Assembly (NCBI GenBank): GCA_947168315.1
Contig: CAMVLL010000016.1
Span: 1 to 33,555, forward strand
Origin: an uncultured Bacteroidota bacterium
GTDB taxonomy: Bacteria; Bacteroidota; Bacteroidia; Bacteroidales; Bacteroidaceae
Direction of reading: 5' to 3'
Length of the DNA stretch: 33,555 nucleotides
Part shown: one piece after another, positions 25,464-33,555 of the stretch
Numbering within the stretch: the first letter of the stretch is position 1
Layout of the letters: each line of letters opens with the position of its first letter
Translations under genes and position numbers: made by a program
Notes under the pieces: generated by a model
The model's database searches: none
Told to the model about the DNA's origin: nothing
What the model saw: the letters and a program-made list of their open reading frames with translations, nothing else

Positions 25464-27941
25464 TTATCTGACCAATACCTCTACCTTTTCCGTCGGGAAT
25501 TCTTCCGACGAAACAGAAAGTGTTATAATTCCTTTGGACGATGCTTGCAGGATCGCCAAACAACTGCCATGCCAGGTCTTACAATCAGCATGACGGAAAC
25601 TCTCCATGTCATCGGGTGCTCCATTGCCACAGGCCAAAAGTTTACCCGCTCCACTTACCGATAAATGAAGTTTCACAGCTGCTTCAGGAATGATATTTCC
25701 CTCATTGTCTACTATATGTATACGTACGTAAGCCAGGTCGTTGACATCATTCGCAATCGACTTGCTTTCAGCCACCAATTGGATGCGGGCCGCCTTTTGT
25801 GTCTTCAGCGTCTTTGAAGCCATCTCCTTGCCCTCTTGATCATATCCTTTCGCTACTAAGATTCCCGATTCGTATGGTACTTGGAACTCTGCAATCAGAT
25901 TATTTTTCAATACAGGTTTTTTAGTTATCATTCGACCATTCAGGAATAATGCCACTTGGTCGGCATACGAATATACGCGGACAGTCATCAGTTTGTTCTC
26001 GTATCCCTTCCAGTTCCAGCTGGGTAACTCATCATACCATCCCCACTTGCTCACCAGTTCGAACTTTCCATCGACTACCGGTGCCACCGCCACTTCCATC
26101 TGACTTCGTTTCCACACTACGTCACGGTAATAAGACTGTGCTTTCTTGTTGCCGATCAAATCGATGTCACCGCAGAACGATACGTACCATGGCCACAAGC
26201 GCGTTGGGCGAGCATAGTTCAAAGTGGTGTTATCTGTATAGACCGCATTGCCGATGCCAACCTCACCGATATAATCCATGCCTGTCCATACGAATGAACC
26301 TAAGTAGCAGTTGAGGTTTTGCTCCATCTGGTAGTTCAGATATACTTCCCTCGGAAAACTTTCGGTGCTGACCATGATGCGGTTTGGGAACTGCAGATGA
26401 TCAGCGAATATCTCACGCAATCGGTAGTTATATCCCCACACATCCAAGGCTGCATAGACCTCATCCAACTGGTCTTTTACCAATCCTTCCCGTTGGGCAA
26501 AGGCACAAACGCCATCGGTGACAGGACGGGTGGTATCATTTGCCTTCACGACATCGGCCAGTCTGCGGGAGATGGCTGCACCTTCCGGCGTCTGGTCGCC
26601 AGGGATTTCATTGCCAATGCTCCACATCAAAACGGATGGGTGGTTGCGGTCACATTGTACGAGGGCTGCTTGGTCGCGGTAGGCCCACTCATTAAAGTAA
26701 AGATGGTAGTCATAATCCCGTTTCCCAATCAGCCAAGAATCGAAAGATTCATCGATAACGAATACTCCCAGGCTGTCACAAGCATGGAGAAAGGCTGCCG
26801 ACGGACGGTTATGGGAGGTGCGGATGGCGTTGAACCCGTTCTGCTTCATCACGCTGACACGGCGAGCCTCCGCCTTATCGTAGGCAGCAACACCCAAAAT
26901 ACCATTGTCGTGGTGCATACAAGCACCATGCAGCTTGGTTGGCTTGCCATTCAACAAAAAACCTTCCTCTGCAGAGAACGAGATGGTACGGATACCAATC
27001 GGTGTCGTATATTGATCCATCAGTTTTTTGCCATCGAAGACTTGCACTTCTGCTTTGTATAAATAAGGATTTTCGGGTGACCAAAGTTGAGGATTGCTCA
27101 CTTTGCAAGAAGTGTGGAGCGTATCGCCTTTAGCAGATAATTTTGTTGATAGTTTCGTCCCAACTATTTCTTTACCGGATGCATCCAGCACCTTGGCAAC
27201 GAGTTGGACATTCCGTGTTCCATGGGCTTCATTCATCAGCGGGATGTCGAAATGGACAGTAGCTGTATTGTCGGCAACATCGGTTTTTATCTGAACACCC
27301 CATACTGGGAAGTGGATGGCACCAGTTTGTATTAAATACACATGGCGATAAATGCCACCACCACAATACCAGCGGCTGTTATCAGCCGTGTTATGAGCAC
27401 GCACCGCAAGGACATTCTCCTGATTTCCGCCTTTCAGATAAGGAGTCAGGTCATAGAAGAAAGGCGTATAACCATTGGGATGGAAGCCAAGATGATGATC
27501 GTTCAACCAAACATCAGAAAGAACGGAAATACCGTCGAAAACCAGATATACCTTTCCCCCCTGCTGACGGTTAGGTAATCTGAAATGCTTACGATACCAG
27601 CCAGTACCACCCGGCGTATTTCCTGTTGAAATGGAATCTTTGATATCTTTTAGGAATGGTCCAATACCGTTTTTGCCGGTGAAATCGCGTTCAATGATAA
27701 AATCGTGAGGCAAGGTGACGGTCTTCCATTGGGTATCGTTGAAAGAGACACGAGCAGCTTCCTCCGAAGCATCCTCCATAAATCTCCAGTCCGCATCAAA
27801 CAACGAGGTCTGTCCGAAACAAGTGAAAGCAATCAGCAATAAGAAGGCTATAAGACAATGTCTTTTGATAAAAAAAGCATCGGCGGACAATGTTTGCGAC
27901 AATATCCGCTTGATGCCAGTACCTTTTTTGAACGTTTTCAT
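25464..27941 (-). CDS. Secreted GH2 glycoside hydrolase (beta-galactosidase-like)
   Basis: The 825-residue protein has a signal sequence with an unusually long basic n-region (about 27 residues) before LIAFLLLIAFTCFGQ. Domains in order: sugar-binding jelly roll (about 45-205, with TGWYRKHF and GGGIYRHVYL), Ig-like domain (about 206-320), TIM barrel (about 325-610), DUF4982-like domain (about 625-690) and a C-terminal Ig-like domain (about 715-825, with VRIHIVDNEGNIIPEA and GNGAPDD). The acid/base is Glu445 in WSIGNEIP and the nucleophile Glu527 in VSTESF. This layout is that of Bacteroidetes GH2 beta-galactosidases, but related enzymes act on other beta-linked sugars. It is monocistronic and not in a SusC/D locus. 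Confidence 0.88.
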   Translation of the reverse strand: MKTFKKGTGIKRILSQTLSADAFFIKRHCLIAFLLLIAFTCFGQTSLFDADWRFMEDASEEAARVSFNDTQWKTVTLPHDFIIERDFTGKNGIGPFLKDIKDSISTGNTPGGTGWYRKHFRLPNRQQGGKVYLVFDGISVLSDVWLNDHHLGFHPNGYTPFFYDLTPYLKGGNQENVLAVRAHNTADNSRWYCGGGIYRHVYLIQTGAIHFPVWGVQIKTDVADNTATVHFDIPLMNEAHGTRNVQLVAKVLDASGKEIVGTKLSTKLSAKGDTLHTSCKVSNPQLWSPENPYLYKAEVQVFDGKKLMDQYTTPIGIRTISFSAEEGFLLNGKPTKLHGACMHHDNGILGVAAYDKAEARRVSVMKQNGFNAIRTSHNRPSAAFLHACDSLGVFVIDESFDSWLIGKRDYDYHLYFNEWAYRDQAALVQCDRNHPSVLMWSIGNEIPGDQTPEGAAISRRLADVVKANDTTRPVTDGVCAFAQREGLVKDQLDEVYAALDVWGYNYRLREIFADHLQFPNRIMVSTESFPREVYLNYQMEQNLNCYLGSFVWTGMDYIGEVGIGNAVYTDNTTLNYARPTRLWPWYVSFCGDIDLIGNKKAQSYYRDVVWKRSQMEVAVAPVVDGKFELVSKWGWYDELPSWNWKGYENKLMTVRVYSYADQVALFLNGRMITKKPVLKNNLIAEFQVPYESGILVAKGYDQEGKEMASKTLKTQKAARIQLVAESKSIANDVNDLAYVRIHIVDNEGNIIPEAAVKLHLSVSGAGKLLACGNGAPDDMESFRHADCKTWHGSCLAILQASSKGIITLSVSSEEFPTEKVEVLVR

Positions 27942-27986
27942 AATATAATATGTGTTTTAATTATCTAAAAATCCAGGAGGGCTAGG

Positions 27987-28078
27987 TTTCATACTATGAA
28001 AACTAAGGTATTTTCTCTAAAAGCCGAACATTGTTTTTCACAAGACCCTATTCCCCTTTTAGATTAATAGCAAAGATA
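27987..28078 (-). promoter_or_regulatory. GH2 promoter box and leader palindrome
   Basis: TATCTTTG on the minus strand (28078-28071) fits the -7 consensus and implies a leader of about 120 nt before the ATG at 27941. The leader contains the perfect palindrome TTTCATACTATGAAA (27987-28001). The -33 element is not clear. The remaining DNA up to 28279 is AT-rich with nothing recognised. Confidence 0.4.
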
Positions 28079-28279
28079 AGAAAAGATATTCACAAAATGA
28101 CATTTTTATTGAAAAAAGAACATATTCTTTCTCTTTTGTTTTAGCTATGGTTTGAGTGTTCTGAGAAAGCTATGCTGATCTCCGACCATGTAATTTACTA
28201 TGATATTAGAACCATAAAGGACGTTTAGTCTGAAAAACATCATAAATAATTGTAATTAAAATATTTTTAGTCGAAATTA

Positions 28280-28310
28280 TTTGGGATAATCAATTCTTTC
28301 GCTATTTTTG
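28280..28310 (+). promoter_or_regulatory. Promoter of the DUF4332-type gene
   Basis: TTTG (28280-28283) and TATTTTTG (28303-28310) are 19 nt apart, a full-consensus Bacteroidetes promoter. The ATG follows 43 nt later. Confidence 0.75.
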
Positions 28311-28353
28311 TGGAAACGTAAAATAGAAATTTTCATTTTTATTATATACAATT

Positions 28354-28761
28354 ATGGCTTATAAAATTATCGACATCGAAGGCGTAGGTGAAGTTTACGC
28401 AAAGAAATTGATTGAAGCAGGTATCGAAACTCCGGCTCAGTTGTTAGACAAATGTGCAGCTCCTGCAGGTCGTAAGGCTTTGGCAGAAGAGACTGGTATT
28501 TCTGGTGCATTGATTTTGAAGTGGACAAATCATGCTGATTTGTTCCGCATCAAGGGTGTTGGTCCTCAGTTCTCAGAATTGCTGGAGGCTGCTGGCGTTG
28601 ATACAGTAAAAGAATTACGTAACCGTGTTCCTGCAAACTTGCAAGCTAAATTGGAAGAAACCAATGCTGCTAAGAAGTTGGTTCGCCGTGTTCCTGCATT
28701 GAAGGAAGTTGTTAAGATGGTTGAACAAGCAAAGGCTTTGGATCCTGTAATGACTTATTGA
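28354..28761 (+). CDS. DUF4332-type small helix-hairpin-helix protein
   Basis: The 135-residue protein consists of two helix-hairpin-helix units: IDIEGVGEVYAKKLIEAGIETPAQLLDKC (about 6-34) and FRIKGVGPQFSELLEAAGVDTVKELRNR (about 63-90), each with the GVG hairpin. This is the pattern of DUF4332 proteins, which resemble DNA-binding HHH domains but have no proven role that I know of. There is no signal peptide, so it is cytoplasmic. A strong promoter and a strong shared terminator make it a monocistronic, probably well expressed gene. Confidence 0.85.
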   Translation: MAYKIIDIEGVGEVYAKKLIEAGIETPAQLLDKCAAPAGRKALAEETGISGALILKWTNHADLFRIKGVGPQFSELLEAAGVDTVKELRNRVPANLQAKLEETNAAKKLVRRVPALKEVVKMVEQAKALDPVMTY

Positions 28762-28782
28762 TACGTTAAGGATAAAGATGAT

Positions 28783-28809
28783 AAAAGGCTGTGCAATCCA
28801 CAGCCTTTT
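28783..28809. terminator. Bidirectional terminator between DUF4332-type gene and GH92 operon
   Basis: AAAAGGCTGTG and CACAGCCTTTT form a perfect 11-bp stem with a CAATC loop; T-rich ends are present on both strands. It overlaps the stop codon of the GH92 gene by 2 nt. Confidence 0.88.
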
Positions 28810-31126
28810 ATTTTCTTGTCAATGAATAAGGTTTATCCTCATCTTTCAATCCTCGGTGCTTGTTTGGTGAAGAACTCATCACAAACTCTAACGTACCTCC
28901 TTCCAATATGTCCTCATGCGTGAGATATAACTTGGAATAGGGCTTCCCATTTCGTAAAACTGCTTTTACATATCGGTTCTTATCACTGACTCGCGGTGCT
29001 TTTATCTCTATAACTCTACTATTTGGTAATATTATTTTGACATAAGGAAGGTATGGTGCTCCTATTACATACTGATCTGTTCCAGGACAGACAGGATAGA
29101 ACCCCATGGCAGTAAAGAGATACCATGCCGACATCTGTCCGCAGTCGTCATTTCCTCCCAAACCACGGATATCGTTCCGGTACATCCGGTTCAGTACCTC
29201 CCGTACCCAATACTGCGTCTTCCACGGTTGTGAGGTCCAAGCGTAGAGGTAAGGGATGTGGTGACTGGGTTCGTTACCATGTACATAACCGCCGATCAGA
29301 CAATCTTCAGTAATGTCTTCATTGTCCTCGTAGTACTTCTTATCCAATGGCTGTGCGAATAACTGATCAAGTTTCTGAACAAACACCTTATCACCACCCA
29401 TCAGCTGCATCACCCCGAACACATCGTGAGGAACATGGAACGAGAAGTTGAACGAGTTGCCTTCGATAAACCCTTCCCCATAGGTTTGCCGTACATCAAA
29501 ATCTTTCTTGAACGTACCATCCTTGTATTTAGGACGGGCAAATCCAATCGTCGGATCATAGATTTTCCGGTAGTTCAACGCTCGTTGGTAGTATTTGTCA
29601 GCCACTTCCTGATTGCCGGCATTCAATGCAGTCTGGTAAATGGTCCAGTCGTCGTAACAATATTCTAATGTGGTGGAGGCAGCTGTCGAACTGGTCTCGA
29701 AAGGTACATACCCATATTTCAAATAATCCCCGATGCCATCCAGATATTCGACATTCGAGGTCGTAACCATGGCTTTCAAGGCTTCTTCTTTATTGACGTT
29801 TGCTCCCTTGGTGATGGCATCTGCCAAGACGGAGGTAGCGTGATAGCCGCTCATGCACCAGTTGTCGTTTGCCATGTGACTCCATATCGGGAGCAATCCG
29901 TGAACGCTTTGTTGCTGATGGCGAATCATGGAGAGCACCATGTCACGTTCCTGTTGAGGCTTCAATAACATCAGCAACGGATGCTCGGCACGATACGTGT
30001 CCCAAAGGGAGAAGACAGTGTAGTTGGTGAAGTCATCCGCCTGATGGATGTTCTGGTCAAGACCACGATACTTATTGTCCACATCCATATAGACGGAAGG
30101 ATTGATCATCGTATGATAATAAGATGTGTAGAACATCGTTTTCTGATCGTCGGTGCCTTCCACGTTGATAGTTCCCAGCTCTTTGTTCCAACTCTTTACC
30201 GCCTCTTGATGAACGGTTTCGAAGTCTTTGTTGGCTGCCTCAGCATAAAGGTTCTTGAGTGCACCTTCGGTACTTGTTGCCGAGAGCGCTACCTTCACGA
30301 CCAGTTCAGGATTTTGTTTGGTATCAAACTCGAAAAAGGCCACAACTTTTCTGCCAGCCATCTCAGGAAAGTTCGAATTCACCGGGAATTTTCGCCAAAA
30401 TCCGTTATATATAATCTTTTGAAAATCTTTATAACCATAGTTCTTTATCGGTTGTGAAAGCGAGATGGCAAAGTATGTATAGTTGGTACGTGCCCATCCG
30501 TTGGTGATGCGGTAACCGGTTAGCAAGGTATCGTTTTCTACGCGGAGGCTAGCCCACAAAGTCTTGCCATCGTAATTGTAAATACCATGATTCAGGTCGA
30601 GGATGATTCGTCCTTCTTTATCTGAAGGGAAGGAATATTGATGTACTCCTACACGTTTTGTGGCTGTGAGACGTGCTTTGATGTGATAATCGCTCAAAGT
30701 TACCTCGTAATACCCAGGACTGGCCTTTTCCGTGTCATGCGAGAAACGGGAACGGTAGCCTTTGTCGGGTGCATCCTCCGTACCCGGATTGAGATATAGC
30801 GGACCGTTGGTCGGCATAATCAGAATATCACCTAAGTCGGAATGACCTGTACCACTAAAATGGGTATGGCTGAACCCTACAATGGTAGGATCTTGATACT
30901 GGTAACCCGCACAGTATTCGTAGGCCCGTGCTTGATACTTCCCGTTGATATTATGTGGAATGGTATCCGTATCTGGACTGAGTTGAACACCGCCAAAGGG
31001 AACACAGGCACCAGGAAAGGTATGACCCATTCCATCCGTTCCGATAATCGGATTTACATACTCCGATTGAGCGAACATCGTCAGTGAAGCGACACAAAAA
31101 GTAATTAAAAAGTAGAATCGTCTCAT
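28808..31126 (-). CDS. GH92 alpha-mannosidase, non-alpha-1,2-type +1 site
   Basis: The 772-residue protein has a signal peptide (MRRFYFLITFCVASLTMFAQ). GH92 hallmarks are YVNPIIGTDGMGHTFPGACVPFGGVQLSPDT, GFSHTHFSGTGHSDLGDI, the catalytic-acid block IEGNSFNFSFHVPHD (Glu about 555), HGNEPSHHIPYLY and GGNDDCGQMSAWY (base Asp about 661). Aligned with BT3990, the His584-Glu585 pair that gives alpha-1,2 specificity is absent; the region reads DNEDITEDCLIGGY. It therefore probably cleaves another linkage such as alpha-1,3, alpha-1,4 or alpha-1,6. GH92 enzymes are calcium-dependent, inverting exo-mannosidases. It starts 2 nt after the other GH92 gene. Confidence 0.9.
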   Translation of the reverse strand: MRRFYFLITFCVASLTMFAQSEYVNPIIGTDGMGHTFPGACVPFGGVQLSPDTDTIPHNINGKYQARAYEYCAGYQYQDPTIVGFSHTHFSGTGHSDLGDILIMPTNGPLYLNPGTEDAPDKGYRSRFSHDTEKASPGYYEVTLSDYHIKARLTATKRVGVHQYSFPSDKEGRIILDLNHGIYNYDGKTLWASLRVENDTLLTGYRITNGWARTNYTYFAISLSQPIKNYGYKDFQKIIYNGFWRKFPVNSNFPEMAGRKVVAFFEFDTKQNPELVVKVALSATSTEGALKNLYAEAANKDFETVHQEAVKSWNKELGTINVEGTDDQKTMFYTSYYHTMINPSVYMDVDNKYRGLDQNIHQADDFTNYTVFSLWDTYRAEHPLLMLLKPQQERDMVLSMIRHQQQSVHGLLPIWSHMANDNWCMSGYHATSVLADAITKGANVNKEEALKAMVTTSNVEYLDGIGDYLKYGYVPFETSSTAASTTLEYCYDDWTIYQTALNAGNQEVADKYYQRALNYRKIYDPTIGFARPKYKDGTFKKDFDVRQTYGEGFIEGNSFNFSFHVPHDVFGVMQLMGGDKVFVQKLDQLFAQPLDKKYYEDNEDITEDCLIGGYVHGNEPSHHIPYLYAWTSQPWKTQYWVREVLNRMYRNDIRGLGGNDDCGQMSAWYLFTAMGFYPVCPGTDQYVIGAPYLPYVKIILPNSRVIEIKAPRVSDKNRYVKAVLRNGKPYSKLYLTHEDILEGGTLEFVMSSSPNKHRGLKDEDKPYSLTRK

Positions 31127-31128
31127 AG

Positions 31129-33408
31129 TTATTCGTTCGAAAGTGAGTAAGGGAAGTCTGAATCGTTCACACCTCGGTTGGTTGCAGGCTTACTGTCCAT
31201 TTGGAAGACCAAGGAAGCTCCCTTGAGCAAGTCGAAATGGTTGAGATAATTTTTCGTATAAGCCTTTTTGTTATAGGTCATGGAACGTATGTAACGGTTC
31301 TCATCACTGTTGTCAGGAGCGGTGATGGTGATTTTATTTCCGTTCTCCAACGAGATGGTTGCTTTCTTGAAATATGGAGCACCTAACACATACTGCTCGG
31401 ATGTCGGACAAACAGGATAGAATCCCAAAGCCGTGAAGACATACCAGGCAGAAGTCTGGCCGTTGTCCTCATCACCACAATAGCCGTCTGGAGTTGCGAA
31501 ATACAAGCGGTTCATCACTTCGCGGAGCCAATATTGTGCTTTCCAAGGTTGGCCGGCATAGTTATACAGGTAGATCATGTGCTGTATCGGCTGGTTGCCG
31601 TGAGCATAGTTTCCGAAGTTCATAATCTCCATCTCACGGATTTCATGAATAACACCACCGTAATAACTGTCGTCAAAGACTGGTGGAACCTGGAAAACGG
31701 AGTCCAACATATTGACAAACTCTGTTTTTCCTCCCATCAGGTTAATCAATCCTTGGATATCGTGGAATACCGACCAAGTATAATGCCAGCTGTTGCCTTC
31801 AGTGAACGCATCGCCCCACTTGAACGGGTTGAAAGGAGACTGGAACTGTCCATCCTGATTCTTTCCTCGCATAAGCTTATGGGTCGTGTCGAACACGTTT
31901 TTATAATTCTGGCTGCGTTGCTTGTAGATGGCAATTTCTGATTCTGGACGACCCAACTTCTTTCCCATCTGATAGATGCACCAGTCATCGTAGGCGTATT
32001 CCAAAGTGCGTGCCACATTCTCGTTGATGTTCACATCGTATGGGATATAACCTAATTTATTGTAGTAATCGTAACCTAATCGTCCAGTCGACCTGACAGT
32101 TGGATGTACGCTATTGGTACCATTTATCAGTCCTTCGAACATCTTGTTTGCATCCGACTTTGTCACGTTCTTGATAAAGGCATCTGCAACAATCGAAGCC
32201 GAATTGTTGCCCACCATACAATTGCGGTGACCTGGACTTGCCCATTCTGGGAAGAAGCCACTTTCAAGATAAGTATTCAGCAATCCTTCCTGCATCTTCT
32301 CACCCATCGAAGGATAGATGAGGTTGATGAAAGGGAAGAGACAGCGGAAAGTATCCCAGAACCCGGTATCGGTGAACATATAGCCGGGCAACACCTTTCC
32401 GTTATACGGACTATAGTGGATAGGTTTGCCATCCTCGTCATATTCGTAGAACATCCGTGGGAAAAGAATGGAACGGTAATAACAAGAGTAGAACGTGCGG
32501 AGACGATCGACATCCTCATCCTCCACTTGGATACGACTTAACGCTTCGTTCCAAGCATCTCGTGCGGCTGCCTTCGTTTGTTCAAAGTTCTTTCCGTCCA
32601 GTTCCTTCATATTTCGTTCTGCCTGCTCAAGGCTGATGAACGAAGAAGCGACACGGGCATGAACCTGTTCGCCTTTTCGTGTCATAAAGCCGATGGCGGC
32701 ACCAGCATGATTGGCTTTCAACTCCAGTTGATCATCAACAAGGTCACCTCCTGCCCAAACCTTATGGAAGGAGAAAGGTTTGTCGAACACGATAACGAAA
32801 TAGTTCTTGAAGTTAGCAGGTACACCACCACTGTTGCGGGTGTTATAACCGATAATCTTATTTTCCGAAGGGATAATCTTTATATATGAGCCACGGTCGT
32901 AAGCATCCACCACGATGTAGGCTTGTTTTTCCTCAGGGAAATTGAAGCGGAAGTATGCACAACGTTCAGTGGTAGTGAACTCCGTTGTCATATTATATTC
33001 GGACAAATAAACACTGTAATAATATGGCGTAGCCTTTTCTGCTTTATGTGAGAACCAGGAAGCACGGTCATCTTCCTTGATTTTCAGTTTTCCTGTCATA
33101 GGCATGATGGAGAACTGTCCGTAATCGTTGATCCACGGACTAGGGCGGTGGGTTTGTTTGAATCCACGAATCTTATCCGAAGCATAGGTATATGACCATC
33201 CGTCACCCATCTTTCCTGTTTGTGCCATCCAGAAATTCATTCCCCAAGGCACTGAGACAGTAGGAGTAGTATTACCATTGGAAAGAGATATTTTAGAATC
33301 CGTTCCCATCAAGGTGTTTACGTAATCAACAGGTTGTTTGTCATTCTTTGCCTGAAGTGTGATGCAACAAAGAGAGATTGCACACATCAAAAGCCACATT
33401 CTTTTCAT
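31129..33408 (-). CDS. GH92 alpha-1,2-mannosidase (BT3990-like residues)
   Basis: I use the ATG at 33408 (MKRMWLLMCAISLCC..LQA, a signal peptide), giving 759 residues; the track's start is a TTG overlapping the -7 box. Hallmarks are YVNTLMGTDSKISLSNGNTTPTVSVPWGMNFW, the acid block TEGNSWHYTWSVFHD (Glu about 537), IHEIREMEIMNFGNYAHGNQP, and GYCGDEDNGQTSAWY (Asp about 646 and 648). Counting between motifs reproduces the spacing of BT3990 residues Glu533, His584-Glu585, Asp642 and Asp644 exactly, so alpha-1,2 specificity is likely. It is the first gene of a two-gene operon with a second, different GH92; likely targets are host high-mannose N-glycans or yeast mannan. Confidence 0.92.
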   Translation of the reverse strand: MKRMWLLMCAISLCCITLQAKNDKQPVDYVNTLMGTDSKISLSNGNTTPTVSVPWGMNFWMAQTGKMGDGWSYTYASDKIRGFKQTHRPSPWINDYGQFSIMPMTGKLKIKEDDRASWFSHKAEKATPYYYSVYLSEYNMTTEFTTTERCAYFRFNFPEEKQAYIVVDAYDRGSYIKIIPSENKIIGYNTRNSGGVPANFKNYFVIVFDKPFSFHKVWAGGDLVDDQLELKANHAGAAIGFMTRKGEQVHARVASSFISLEQAERNMKELDGKNFEQTKAAARDAWNEALSRIQVEDEDVDRLRTFYSCYYRSILFPRMFYEYDEDGKPIHYSPYNGKVLPGYMFTDTGFWDTFRCLFPFINLIYPSMGEKMQEGLLNTYLESGFFPEWASPGHRNCMVGNNSASIVADAFIKNVTKSDANKMFEGLINGTNSVHPTVRSTGRLGYDYYNKLGYIPYDVNINENVARTLEYAYDDWCIYQMGKKLGRPESEIAIYKQRSQNYKNVFDTTHKLMRGKNQDGQFQSPFNPFKWGDAFTEGNSWHYTWSVFHDIQGLINLMGGKTEFVNMLDSVFQVPPVFDDSYYGGVIHEIREMEIMNFGNYAHGNQPIQHMIYLYNYAGQPWKAQYWLREVMNRLYFATPDGYCGDEDNGQTSAWYVFTALGFYPVCPTSEQYVLGAPYFKKATISLENGNKITITAPDNSDENRYIRSMTYNKKAYTKNYLNHFDLLKGASLVFQMDSKPATNRGVNDSDFPYSLSNE

Positions 33409-33439
33409 ATCTTTCTTGTTATTTTTGTTTGCTATGAAG

Positions 33440-33447
33440 CAAAGATA
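33440..33447 (-). promoter_or_regulatory. -7 element (TATCTTTG) of the GH92 operon
   Basis: TATCTTTG on the minus strand lies 31 nt before the ATG at 33408. A TTTG is present 14 nt upstream, closer than usual. The rest of 33448-33555 shows nothing else recognised. Confidence 0.5.
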
Positions 33448-33555
33448 CAAACTTTTATTTTCAAATTTTCTTACTTGTTATTCATATTTCTCAAGATATC
33501 GAGTGTTTTTCTCCAATTGAACAGTTACTATCTTCTTTTGGTCATTTTATAGTGT

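Noticed and set aside
26319-27062. 247-residue plus-strand ORF inside the GH2 gene
   Set aside because: Antisense shadow of a long, clearly conserved gene; no domain or promoter recognised. The same applies to the ORFs at 29981-30457 and 32104-32541 inside the GH92 genes.
31591-31593. GNQP in the first GH92 versus GNEP in the second, which looked like loss of the catalytic acid (Glu to Gln)
   Set aside because: Spacing to the other motifs puts this Gln at BT3990 position 602; the acid (Glu533 equivalent) is the Glu in TEGNSW and is intact. So it is not evidence for an inactive or mannose-phosphate-uncapping enzyme.
33409-33450. Longer N-terminus of the first GH92 starting at TTG
   Set aside because: It overlaps the -7 element at 33440-33447, and the signal peptide begins properly at MKRMWLL.

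Overview
The window looks like a chromosome segment from a Bacteroidales species, probably a gut member; Parabacteroides-like is only a guess. The evidence is repeated Bacteroidetes-type promoters (TTG/TTTG, 19-21 nt, TAnnTTTG), little Shine-Dalgarno use, lipoproteins with Bacteroidetes-type surface-export signals, glycan-degrading families GH92, GH2 and GH30, and the block ftsX-DUF3098-uppP-truB-queA-folK. No insertion sequence, phage gene, CRISPR array or SusC/SusD pair was found.

Layout. 1-753: the 3' part of a glycerophosphodiester phosphodiesterase-like gene. 790-5163 (minus): an operon of an outer-membrane porin-like barrel, an imelysin lipoprotein and a di-haem oxidoreductase lipoprotein, which I read as a surface iron or redox module. 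5317-6759 (plus): a lone, very AT-rich GH30 glycosidase, divergent from that operon, with a perfect palindrome between the two promoters. 6760-7196: AT-rich DNA with no gene seen. 7197-11870: a SpoU-family RNA methylase, a DUF4294 protein, a secreted helix-hairpin-helix protein with a predicted barrel, a radical SAM protein and rubrerythrin.

11901-18552 (minus) is a housekeeping run, in transcription order miaB, methyltransferase, ftsX, DUF3098, uppP, truB, queA, folK. It covers tRNA modification, cell division and envelope lipid recycling, and folate synthesis; queA-folK has its own good promoter. 18585-19061 is non-coding and holds an orphan promoter-like box followed by an intrinsic terminator (possible small RNA). 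Then come a small membrane-anchored protein, an 18-bp perfect terminator hairpin touching tRNA-Gln(TTG), a tricorn-like S41 protease and two glycosyltransferases.

24942-25463 is non-coding and contains three tandem 21-nt units whose inner palindromes co-vary, then a terminator for the GH2 gene. 25464-27941 (minus) is a secreted GH2 glycosidase. 28354-28761 (plus) is a small DUF4332-type helix-hairpin-helix protein. 28808-33408 (minus) is a two-gene GH92 alpha-mannosidase operon. Its first gene carries the His-Glu signature of alpha-1,2-specific enzymes and the second does not, so the two probably cut different mannosidic linkages of the same glycans.

All assignments come from reading motifs by eye; no database search was possible.
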